From JAAYQU01 sp037441445 (GTDB lineage Bacteria; Bacteroidota; Bacteroidia; Bacteroidales; Salinivirgaceae), in contig JBBISE010000107.1 in assembly GCA_037441445.1 (NCBI GenBank), forward strand, positions 1 through 12,719: DNA of 12,719 nt. The letters are read 5' to 3'. The notes under the pieces are model-generated. The model worked only from the letters and a program-made list of their open reading frames with translations, had not been told where the DNA came from and made no database searches. A program made the translations under genes and the position numbers. Shown here piece by piece: positions 5,641 through 12,719 of the stretch (position 1 is its first letter; each line of letters opens with the position of its first letter).

Positions 5641-8136
5641 CTATCGGTTGATTTGCAGTAGCTTAGTTTTAGTTGTATTGTTTTCTAAGATGGTTACTAC
5701 ATATAATCCATCCGACAACATGGAGACATCAATGGGTTGTTGCAATGCATCGTTCTCAATTTGAAGCACTTTCTCGCCAACCATGGAGTAGATTACAGCT
5801 GTACCGCTGTTTACACCCCGAATGGTTAGTTTGTCATTGGCTGGATTCGGATACTTGATGAATGAACTTGTTTCGGTATTACCGATTCCAACGGCCACGG
5901 AAACATTTACCCTCCATGTTTTAGAAGTCACACCGTCCTCGGCAACAATGCGATAGAGTTTAAGCGCTGAAAAGTCATTGACGGTTATTCCACTTTCCTG
6001 TGCTACATCACCAATAAAGGCTGTGGCTCCATCGGAAAGGGTAAATATGGCTGCCAAGTTGGTAAGATTGGTTCCTGGATTTACACTAATGGAAATAACA
6101 CGTGTGTTTGGATTAATGGTTGCCGGAGCTGACTGTTCGTTGAAGGCAAAAGATTCGATATTGGCCTGGTTTGACAACACCGTCATGGTTACAGGAATGG
6201 CGGTGCTTGCATGTTCCTGATCGTTGGTTTCGAGCATTAAAAAAGCTTCATAAACTCCGGGTGGTGTTGTTGTCGATTTTGTTGTTACGGTTACGTCAAA
6301 TGATTCGCCGGCATATACTGTTCCTGCTGAAACGTTGTACGATAACCACGAGGCAAAACCAGGCATGCCAATGGTTCCGTGCCCTTCGTTGGGTGCTGCA
6401 TCAAATCCGGCTTCGGAACCACAAATGGCTGCAATATCCATGTTTCCATCGTCGTTGCCAAGGTAGGATAGCGGAAATGTAACTGACATTGAATTGCCAT
6501 CGACCACTATGGGCTCAAAGCCCATGAACTCATCGTTTGTGTCAATTACCAACGCCGCCGACCCAAGCCCGTTTTGGTTTGCAACATCCCATACAATAAA
6601 AAACTCAGCGGCTATATCCCATGCCGGATATCCAAACATTTCTGCGCCGGTAAGTCCCGTGGCCGGATTTTGATCTATATCAGTCAAAAGAATGGCAAAC
6701 ATGGTGTTTGTGTCAATTTCATCGGCAAAGTTCATTTGCAAATACAATGATCCTGACTCCAGAATCTCGGAATAAACCGACACAAAATCGGGACTATTGC
6801 CTTGGTTATCGCCAACGGGGTCAGTAATGGATAGGACTGGATCCTTAGTTTCCCCTGCTATTCCTGTTATACTCCAGGTTAGTGGCAGAAGACCGTTGTT
6901 GGTAATGGTTAACATGTGATTGCTTGTTTGACCAATGCCCATTTCTTCGTTGATTTCCGAAATATTTATATCCAACACCGGAGGTTGGTCTGTAACCATA
7001 AATTCTCTGACTTCGGACGTTACTGTATTGTTATCGTCGTCGGTAGCTTCAATGTAGTAATACACGGTTGTCCCCAATTCCATCATGGGTATTTCAGCTG
7101 CGAAATGGAAGAAATCAGAAACGGCCATTTGTACCGAATTAAAGGTTATGCTATCAGTACTGTATTTCAGGTTAACGGTCAGGTTTCCCTTTTCGTCGGA
7201 TACAACGGCATGAATTGGATAGGCTCCAAGAAAACTGGTGTTTTGGTATTTTGTAAACGTAATAATTTGGGGGACACTTGCAATATCGGTAAATCCAATG
7301 ACCTTTATATCATCAACATACCAACCGTCGGTCTGAATTCCAGCATCGGAGGCGAGCAAAAATCGAATCAGAACTTGTTGCCCCAGATAGGCATCCAGCG
7401 AGGCTTTCTCTTCAACCCAGAACAAATCGCGGAATCCATTGTAAACTGGCTCGTTGCTTAATTGCAAGCCTTCGCCGTCCGATCCGTTGGTAGCGTATTC
7501 GCCCCAAAGTGGTGTCCATGTTGATCCGTTGTTGGATGAGATTTGTAACTGAGCCAGATCCCAATCTTTTTCCATATTGTACCGGGTTTGGAATGAAAGT
7601 GTTGCCTTGGCAAGCCCGGTTAAGTCAATGGCTGTAGCGGTTGTTAATGACATTTCGTCGTTTGGCGAGTAGGTTCCGTATGGACTTTCGGTAAAACTGT
7701 GTGATCCACTGGCACTTTTTTCGGTTGTTACATTCCACGAGCCGTCAGCTTCCCACTGAGCAAGACCGTTTTCAGTATCGTCGAAGAATTTCAACATTGG
7801 CTTCCCAAAAGTAATGTCAATGGTTTCGGTTATGTTGTAACCATTCGCATCAGTAAAGTGTACATTGAATTCCGTGGTATGTCCGGAGGCAATTCCTGCG
7901 GCCAATGAAACAGTGTAACTTACCATTCTGGTTTCCATTGGAGAAAAACTTACTGTCACGGTTTCGTCATTAATGGTCACTAGTTCGTCATTGCATGATA
8001 AGGTTGCTGTAACCATATTTGCAGTAGAGTCCCATCCCTTATTTTTCACCATTAGGTTCAGTTGAACTGTTTCACCTGCCTCGGCAGCCATGTCGCCATC
8101 TCTATTGACAATATCATCGAAGCTGTAATTTTCAAT
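5641..8136 (-). CDS. Multidomain C-terminal part of the M14 peptidase: MAM-like, BACON-like and T9SS sorting domains
   Basis: This frame has no signal peptide or real start of its own and continues the M14 gene after a one-base shift at A5 (8140..8136). The joining residues are IENYSFDDIVNRDGD, then MAAEAGE. In the roughly 1256-aa composite, the order is: a CARDB-like beta domain (about 436-535, MVKNKGWDSTAN); a MAM/immune-inhibitor-A-like domain (about 540-708, GLAQWEADGSW to TDGWYVDDIKVIG); an Ig/Fn-type domain (about 715-807, ending YYYIEATDDDNN); a BACON-like domain split in two (about 811-854 and 1018-1078) around a 160-residue insert; a DUF5018-like domain (about 1085-1175, RIVAEDGVTSKTW); and a T9SS type A domain (about 1180-1256, KYPNPANDKLTI to the end). 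The tail should bind surface or substrate and route the enzyme through T9SS. A strong terminator follows. Confidence 0.8.
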   Translation of the reverse strand: MENYSFDDIVNRDGDMAAEAGETVQLNLMVKNKGWDSTANMVTATLSCNDELVTINDETVTVSFSPMETRMVSYTVSLAAGIASGHTTEFNVHFTDANGYNITETIDITFGKPMLKFFDDTENGLAQWEADGSWNVTTEKSASGSHSFTESPYGTYSPNDEMSLTTATAIDLTGLAKATLSFQTRYNMEKDWDLAQLQISSNNGSTWTPLWGEYATNGSDGEGLQLSNEPVYNGFRDLFWVEEKASLDAYLGQQVLIRFLLASDAGIQTDGWYVDDIKVIGFTDIASVPQIITFTKYQNTSFLGAYPIHAVVSDEKGNLTVNLKYSTDSITFNSVQMAVSDFFHFAAEIPMMELGTTVYYYIEATDDDNNTVTSEVREFMVTDQPPVLDINISEINEEMGIGQTSNHMLTITNNGLLPLTWSITGIAGETKDPVLSITDPVGDNQGNSPDFVSVYSEILESGSLYLQMNFADEIDTNTMFAILLTDIDQNPATGLTGAEMFGYPAWDIAAEFFIVWDVANQNGLGSAALVIDTNDEFMGFEPIVVDGNSMSVTFPLSYLGNDDGNMDIAAICGSEAGFDAAPNEGHGTIGMPGFASWLSYNVSAGTVYAGESFDVTVTTKSTTTPPGVYEAFLMLETNDQEHASTAIPVTMTVLSNQANIESFAFNEQSAPATINPNTRVISISVNPGTNLTNLAAIFTLSDGATAFIGDVAQESGITVNDFSALKLYRIVAEDGVTSKTWRVNVSVAVGIGNTETSSFIKYPNPANDKLTIRGVNSGTAVIYSMVGEKVLQIENDALQQPIDVSMLSDGLYVVTILENNTTKTKLLQINR

Positions 8137-9412
8137 TTTTCAAAAATGTTCCAGCAGCCATTGAGATATACTGCTGTGTATAAAGGTTTTCCTGTGCTAA
8201 CTCTGCAATTCGGCTGGTGGGCGCCCAAAAGTAGTCGAATTCATTCCCAATTTCGGGCGTAAGCGCCATTATTTTCTCTTTTTCGGTCTGTTCGCCATAC
8301 ATCCATGAATCGGTGTCGCCATTAGAGACATACTGTACTGTCTCGGTTCCGTTTCCGTAAACATAACCATTGGGTTTTGTGGCATCGTGAGCATACTCCT
8401 GAAATATGGGATGGTCGGGGAAGGTTGCACCATCGGGTTGCTCGGAATAAATCATCAAATCGCCAAAAGTATGAAAGTTAAGGGCTGTCTTAAACCCTTT
8501 TTCAATACAAAATTGGCGTATAGCCTCTGACTCCGGTTCTGAAAAAGCGCTTGCTCCCCTGTAGGTTTCTGCCGAGGGGTCGTTGCTTGAGCCAACATTG
8601 TCGTATCCCCAACCATAGCCGTAGTTACGGTTTAAGGCAACGCCGTCATTTCCAGGATTAAAAATTTCGTTTCCGTCGTTGTCGCGTTTGTTTTTGCGCC
8701 ACATGCCGCCTCCATTGGGTTCAATCTCCTGATTGTAAACATAGCCGTCAATGTTAAGAATGGGAACAAACCATGTTTCGCGGTTGTCAACAAGGTAGGT
8801 TGCCAATTCGTTGGTGCCATAATTGTCCAACAGCCACTCGGCGTAATACAGAGGTGCAACAATTGACATGGGTTCTCTGGCGTGGTGCAGCCAATCAATT
8901 AAAACGCGTGGTTCTTCCTCGTCAACCTCGGGGTTGTCAGAAATTTTATACGCCAAAATATCGCGCCCTTCCACTGTTTGTCCAATGGAAATGGGTGTGG
9001 ACATGATGTTTGGGTAGGCGGTGTGGATTGAGTCAATATATTCAAGCAACTCCTCGTAGGTGAAATAACCGCCCATACTTCCCTGGCCAATTTCCAGCGA
9101 TTTTGTTTTTGGGGCCGAGAGCCTCTCTTGTTGCAATTTGGCCAGATCGTCGTGAATGACGTTAAAATTGTAGCCTAATTGCGAAAGCTTGTTTAAATCG
9201 CTTTGTTTAGCAATAATCCGAACTGTATTGGGGCTTTTTTTCGATTTAAAATCGATGTCAAAGCCCTGCGACAATAGCGTTGTAGCTTCAATCTTACTTT
9301 TTACAGCCACTTCAACCAAACTGAGTTTTGGATTGGGGTTCTGCGAGAATGTGGCAGCCGTAAGGAAACTACACACCATGGTTGTTGCAAAAAATAGCTT
9401 AAAGTTTCTCAT
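8132..9412 (-). CDS. M14 zinc carboxypeptidase, catalytic part, frameshifted from its tail
   Basis: The start at 9412 is set by the signal peptide MRNFKLFFATTMVCSFLTAATFSQ; a longer in-frame start at 9538 would bury it. As written, the frame gives 426 aa ending KN-TGA. Residues about 25-105 look like a propeptide. The M14 domain (about 114-425) has zinc ligands H177 and E180 in HHARE, H314 in LNFHTFG, the substrate-binding NRNYG at 261-265, and the catalytic Glu387 in LTPEIG. It should remove C-terminal residues from peptides outside the cytoplasm. The frame breaks at A5 (8140..8136): removing one A gives FLKIENYSF and joins the 5641..8136 frame, which ends in a T9SS domain. The break falls at the end of the catalytic domain, so the short product could still fold, but it would lack the sorting signal and probably stay in the periplasm. 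Carboxypeptidase A versus T specificity cannot be told. Confidence 0.9.
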   Translation of the reverse strand: MRNFKLFFATTMVCSFLTAATFSQNPNPKLSLVEVAVKSKIEATTLLSQGFDIDFKSKKSPNTVRIIAKQSDLNKLSQLGYNFNVIHDDLAKLQQERLSAPKTKSLEIGQGSMGGYFTYEELLEYIDSIHTAYPNIMSTPISIGQTVEGRDILAYKISDNPEVDEEEPRVLIDWLHHAREPMSIVAPLYYAEWLLDNYGTNELATYLVDNRETWFVPILNIDGYVYNQEIEPNGGGMWRKNKRDNDGNEIFNPGNDGVALNRNYGYGWGYDNVGSSNDPSAETYRGASAFSEPESEAIRQFCIEKGFKTALNFHTFGDLMIYSEQPDGATFPDHPIFQEYAHDATKPNGYVYGNGTETVQYVSNGDTDSWMYGEQTEKEKIMALTPEIGNEFDYFWAPTSRIAELAQENLYTQQYISMAAGTFLKN

Positions 9413-9676
9413 GTGGTTTTTGGGTTTAAGATTAAAAAAGTACAAGTCATCAGACGTGTAAAAACTTTTAATGTTACAAAAAGGTGAAAACAATTCTTTA
9501 TAAGCTTTTGTTTTCCTGTTTAAGTAGAAGCAAGGCAAAAAGGGTGTATTTGGAAGTATAGAATAGCTTTAGGCTTTCTAATCTTTTGGCTTTTTTTTGT
9601 AATGTTGCCACTATTTTCCAAAATGATTCCTATATTTACTAACCACCTGAAAAGTAAACCAGAAAACAGTAAAGTC

Positions 9677-11374
9677 ATGATATTCAATCTTAAAAATCTC
9701 AGCATCCGTCAAAGGCTAATGCTTGGTTACGCCATTGTCATTGCGCTAACCATGGTAATTTCGTATTTGAGCTATTCCCTGTTGACCGATTTTCAACTAC
9801 AAAACGCACGACAGAACATTTCGGGGCAGATAAAATTTTTAATAGGACAAACTCGCATTAATGCACTAACATACCAGGATGAAAATGACGAAACCCTTAT
9901 TGACGAGGATGTTAAAATTTTCAATCAGAACATTGCCGTTATTGAGTCGCTATCGGACATTGCCGACCCGGATTTGAAGGATAAGTTAGGGCGTATAAGG
10001 CAAAGTATTACCATCTATCATAAAGTTTTTCAGGATTTTGCAAAACTACAAACCGTAAAAAAGCAACTGTTCGAAGATATGCGGAATAAAACATTTGTAC
10101 TATTGAACGACCTCAGTCAAAGACGGCGATGGAACGATATTGACAAAAACACAAATCGCCTAATAATCCTTCAACAGGCCTATATCTCGAGTCGCAGCCA
10201 AAAGGTGTACGACACATGGATGGAACTTTACCAGTCAACATTTAATACGGCTAAACCATCGCAGTCAATGCAGGAGTACTACCAAAGCATGCTTAAATAT
10301 CAGGAGCTGTCTGCCCAGCAGGCCATAATCGTAAAACCTTTGGGCGATGAAATGATGAATGCCGTTACCCTTTTAGATGAAAGTATCCAGAGTATTGATG
10401 CCAGCGTTGATGCCGCATTTAGCAAAGGGCTGACAATTATACTAATAGCTTCGGTCATAGTTGTCTTGTTGGGAATTTTTGTCAGTTTTTCGTTCTCGGC
10501 AAGTTTGCAGAAAGGGGTAAAAGCAGGCATGGAGGCCGCCGAACGCATAAGCCAGGGCGATTTGCGTGTAAAAATATCGGAAGCCATGCTCCAACGGGGC
10601 GACGAGATTGGTCATTTGGGAACAGCTTTACAGAAAATGTCAGAGGAGTTGAAGAATATAACTTCCACCATTTCAAACGGATCATCACAAATTCTGAGTG
10701 CTGGCGATCAAGTCAGTTCCACAGCCCAGATGTTCTCGCAAAGCGCCAATGAGCAAGCCTCATCCATGGAACAGATGTCAGCCACCATTGACCACCTGAC
10801 TGAGAACTTCGCACGCGAGTCGGAAAACATGAAGCAGGCTGTAGCTATTGTTGAAACAGGTCTGACCGAGATAAAAGATGGAAGCAGCAAAGCCACAAAA
10901 TCGGCGGAAGCCATGTCCAAAATTGCCGAAAAGACAAAAATTATTTCCGATATCGCCTTCCAGACCAATATCCTTGCCTTGAATGCTGCCATTGAAGCCG
11001 CCCGCGCTGGCGAACACGGCAAAGGGTTCAGCGTGGTGGCTTCGGAAGTGCGCAAATTGGCCGAACGCAGTAAAATTGCTGCCAACGATATAATGGGGCT
11101 TACTACCGAGGGTTTAACGTTGTCGCAATCGGTGGGCGAATCAATGGAACGCATTGTGCCTGAAATTGAACGCACGTCAGGAATAATTAAAGAAATGGCC
11201 GTTTCGAATACCGATTCGGTAAAACATATTCGCCAGACCGAGCAATCCATTCAGGAACTGAACAAAGTGGCGCAACAAACGGCTGCCGCCTCGGAACAGC
11301 TTGCTACCAATGCCGAGGAACTAGCCAGCCAGGCGCAACAGTTAAACGACACTATCGGATTTTTTAACCTATAG
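9677..11374 (+). CDS. Methyl-accepting chemotaxis protein with a large periplasmic helical sensor
   Basis: A 565-aa transducer from ATG 9677 (MIFNLKNLSIRQRLMLGYA). The frame also has an ATG at 9602, but the extra 25 residues look non-native. TM1 is at about 14-36 and TM2 at about 251-275. Between them lie some 215 mostly helical residues, with an ARQNISG and RINALTYQ region reminiscent of HBM or four-helix-bundle ligand-binding domains; the ligand is unknown. HAMP follows (about 276-327, SQGDLRVKI), then the signalling coiled coil with the conserved hairpin tip IAFQTNILALNAAIEAARAG (426-445) and GKGFSVVASEVRKLAERS. There is no C-terminal CheR-tethering pentapeptide; it ends TIGFFNL. The tip would contact CheA/CheW-type partners, none of which is in the window. 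FolK starts 4 nt downstream. It is divergent from the peptidase gene across a 264-nt gap in which I see no convincing promoter. Confidence 0.95.
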   Translation: MIFNLKNLSIRQRLMLGYAIVIALTMVISYLSYSLLTDFQLQNARQNISGQIKFLIGQTRINALTYQDENDETLIDEDVKIFNQNIAVIESLSDIADPDLKDKLGRIRQSITIYHKVFQDFAKLQTVKKQLFEDMRNKTFVLLNDLSQRRRWNDIDKNTNRLIILQQAYISSRSQKVYDTWMELYQSTFNTAKPSQSMQEYYQSMLKYQELSAQQAIIVKPLGDEMMNAVTLLDESIQSIDASVDAAFSKGLTIILIASVIVVLLGIFVSFSFSASLQKGVKAGMEAAERISQGDLRVKISEAMLQRGDEIGHLGTALQKMSEELKNITSTISNGSSQILSAGDQVSSTAQMFSQSANEQASSMEQMSATIDHLTENFARESENMKQAVAIVETGLTEIKDGSSKATKSAEAMSKIAEKTKIISDIAFQTNILALNAAIEAARAGEHGKGFSVVASEVRKLAERSKIAANDIMGLTTEGLTLSQSVGESMERIVPEIERTSGIIKEMAVSNTDSVKHIRQTEQSIQELNKVAQQTAAASEQLATNAEELASQAQQLNDTIGFFNL

Positions 11375-11378
11375 CAAA

Positions 11379-11867
11379 ATGGAATACACCCTTCTGCTTG
11401 GGTCGAATCTTGGCGACCGTTTGGGGTATCTCAAGCAAGCATTGAATATACTGCAAATCCACTGCGGAAATGTTAAATTTCTTTCCCGGGTGTATGAAAC
11501 CACCGCGTGGGGGTTTGAAGCCCCTGCGTTTCTGAACCAGGCTGTGGTCATTAAATCAATGCTCAAGCCGCTTGAGTTTTTGCACCAAAGCCAGCAAATT
11601 GAGAAAAGTATAGGAAGGAAAAAAAAAACAATCAACGACAAGTATGCATCGCGAGAGATCGATATCGATATCCTGTTTATCGATAACCGGATACTTAGCA
11701 CCGAAGCACTGACTGTTCCCCACCCCCGGATGGCTGAACGCAATTTTGTTTTGGTACCCTTAGCGGAAATTATCCCGCATAAAGTCCATCCGGTATTGAA
11801 CAAAACCATTGCCGAGTTGTTTGGTTTGTGTCCTGACACCTCGGGGGTTGTTCCCTTTTCTGGCTGA
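11379..11867 (+). CDS. folK: 2-amino-4-hydroxy-6-hydroxymethyldihydropteridine diphosphokinase (HPPK)
   Basis: A 162-aa cytoplasmic enzyme that transfers pyrophosphate from ATP to 6-hydroxymethyl-7,8-dihydropterin in folate synthesis. Its length is normal for the family. Motifs in order: LLLGSNLGDR (6-14), the YETTAWGF loop (39-46), FLNQAVVI (51-58), SIGRKKK (77-83), the Mg-binding SREIDIDILF with D95 and D97, PHPRMAERNFVLVPLAEI (114-131). The start is 4 nt after the MCP stop, with no Shine-Dalgarno sequence, as expected in Bacteroidota; it is probably co-transcribed with the MCP. The GRKKK codons include a run of ten A (11619-11628) that is prone to slippage, but the frame is intact. No other folate gene is visible. 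Confidence 0.97.
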   Translation: MEYTLLLGSNLGDRLGYLKQALNILQIHCGNVKFLSRVYETTAWGFEAPAFLNQAVVIKSMLKPLEFLHQSQQIEKSIGRKKKTINDKYASREIDIDILFIDNRILSTEALTVPHPRMAERNFVLVPLAEIIPHKVHPVLNKTIAELFGLCPDTSGVVPFSG

Positions 11868-11923
11868 ATTTTTGTGGTGGGGCTCTCGATAAAAAGATTT
11901 GAAAATCCCTAATATGTTCCGCT

Positions 11924-12658
11924 ATGTTTAAGAAATTTATACCTGTTTTTGCTCTGGTTTATTCACTGACTGTCAGTGCCGACACCCCGCCCGATTTCAC
12001 CATGACCGACATTCAGGGCACAACCTATAACTTGCACACCGAGCTTGCACGAAACAAACCGGTTGTGTTGGTGTTTTTTAACCGTACATGCGGAACTTGT
12101 CAGGCGGCTGTTCCAACACTCGAGAATGTGTGGCAGCGCGATGCCCTCCAGGGACAGGAAGGTTGGGTATGGGCGTTTGAAAACGGAAATGCCTCAAACG
12201 AACAAATTGAAGCCTACTTTGAGCAGTTTGGCGGTTCGTTTATAGCCTTCCGGACACAGGGAGACGACAGTATTCTTACGTCTCAGTTTGGTTACAACAT
12301 CACATACACACCTCAATATTTCGTTGCCTGCACCGATTTTACCTTCAAGCGTGTTTCCTACGACCTGGTTTCCGAAGTATTTCTTTCCTGCAAAGCCGCC
12401 ACCGGAATTGAAACCGAACGCAGCCAATTCGCGGTGGGCACCGAAGGAAATTCCATATTCGTTACCCTTCCCCGCGAAAGCGGCCAGGTGAAAATAATGG
12501 TTGTGGATATTCTTGGTCGTATTGCAACACAGATTACTTCAACTACCCCACAACAGCAATATTTGATTGACAAACCAGCCATGCCCGGGTTGTACATTGT
12601 GAATGTGCAACTGGAGAATGGAAAAAGGTATTCGCGGAAATTGGTTGTGGCGCGGTAA
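11924..12658 (+). CDS. Exported thioredoxin-like (TlpA/redoxin) protein with a T9SS sorting domain
   Basis: A 244-aa protein. A signal peptide occupies 1-19 (MFKKFIPVFALVYSLTVSA), followed by PPDFTMTDIQG, the usual start of TlpA/AhpC-TSA-type redoxins. The active site is C56-G-T-C59 (FFNRTCGTCQ) and the cis-Pro is P130 (YTPQYFVACTD), so the thiol-disulfide centre is complete. Two more Cys (136 and 156) may form a second disulfide. Residues about 165-244 form a T9SS type A sorting domain (KIMVVDILGRIATQI, PAMPGLYIVNVQLENG, ending SRKLVVAR), although the usual YPNP start is not obvious. It probably acts at the cell surface or is secreted, as a disulfide reductase or oxidase; the substrate is unknown. 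It lies 56 nt after folK with no terminator between, so shared transcription is possible. A strong terminator follows. Confidence 0.9.
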   Translation: MFKKFIPVFALVYSLTVSADTPPDFTMTDIQGTTYNLHTELARNKPVVLVFFNRTCGTCQAAVPTLENVWQRDALQGQEGWVWAFENGNASNEQIEAYFEQFGGSFIAFRTQGDDSILTSQFGYNITYTPQYFVACTDFTFKRVSYDLVSEVFLSCKAATGIETERSQFAVGTEGNSIFVTLPRESGQVKIMVVDILGRIATQITSTTPQQQYLIDKPAMPGLYIVNVQLENGKRYSRKLVVAR

Positions 12659-12671
12659 TAGATTATTGTAG

Positions 12672-12707
12672 GGGCTGTCTAAAAAGACTAGACAGTCCTT
12701 TTTTTTT
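12672..12707 (+). terminator. Intrinsic terminator after the redoxin gene
   Basis: GGGCTGTCT (12672-12680) pairs with AGACAGTCC (12690-12698) with one G-T pair and a 9-nt loop, followed by nine T (12699-12707). It starts 14 nt past the TAA of the redoxin gene. Confidence 0.92.
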
Positions 12708-12719
12708 GTTAAAAAAATT

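Noticed and set aside
6916..7461. Plus-strand 181-aa open frame
   Set aside because: It is antisense to the MAM-like and Ig-like domains of the peptidase tail and has no recognisable motif.
10708..11250. Minus-strand 180-aa open frame
   Set aside because: It is antisense to the conserved MCP signalling domain, whose motifs are unmistakable on the plus strand.
11619..11628. A10 run in folK as a phase-variation site
   Set aside because: It encodes Lys codons in an essential-type housekeeping gene and the frame is intact. A-runs are common in this base composition.
1..12719. CRISPR arrays, tRNA or rRNA genes, integrases, defence systems
   Set aside because: No regularly spaced repeats, tRNA-like cloverleaf, rRNA segments or related proteins were found on either strand.

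Overview
The window looks like chromosomal DNA of a Bacteroidota bacterium, probably an uncultured Bacteroidales/Marinilabiliales-type organism. Three proteins end in type IX secretion (T9SS) type A sorting domains with the YPNP-like start and short beta-rich tail. Two lipoproteins have Bacteroidota-style lipoboxes, start codons lack clear Shine-Dalgarno sequences, and the intergenic gaps carry short dispersed repeats. There is no phage, plasmid, CRISPR, tRNA or rRNA signature.

Layout. Everything left of about 9.4 kb is on the minus strand; everything to the right is on the plus strand. Minus strand, in transcription order: an M14 zinc carboxypeptidase with a long multidomain T9SS tail (9412 to 5641, split by a one-base frameshift); a 0.8 kb repeat-rich gap; an uncharacterised lipoprotein (4864 to 3869, split by an in-frame TAA); a secreted T9SS protein of unknown function with a nine-G tract (3749 to 2301); a small DUF6265-like lipoprotein (1997 to 1506); an ErcA-like iron alcohol dehydrogenase (1364 to 190, split by a one-base frameshift in an A7 run); and, 3 nt later, the N-terminus of a PAS-type sensor kinase that runs off the window edge and also has an in-frame TAA. 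Plus strand: a methyl-accepting chemotaxis protein, folK 4 nt behind it, and a surface-directed thioredoxin-like protein with a T9SS domain, closed by a strong terminator.

How the genes relate. The ErcA-like protein and the kinase form a tight pair that resembles the ErcA/ErcS' alcohol-sensing pairs of other bacteria. The M14 enzyme, the 482-aa T9SS protein and the redoxin are probably exported and surface-attached or secreted by T9SS. The MCP and folK look co-transcribed but have no obvious shared function.

The most unusual feature is that four of six minus-strand genes carry a single reading-frame lesion (two homopolymer indels, two TAA stops), while all three plus-strand genes are intact. 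This may be sequence error, gene decay or, less likely, recoding. I do not see a clearly new biological system. The best leads are the ErcA-kinase pair, the domain nested inside a BACON-like domain of the peptidase tail, the G9 tract, and the repeat-rich gap.
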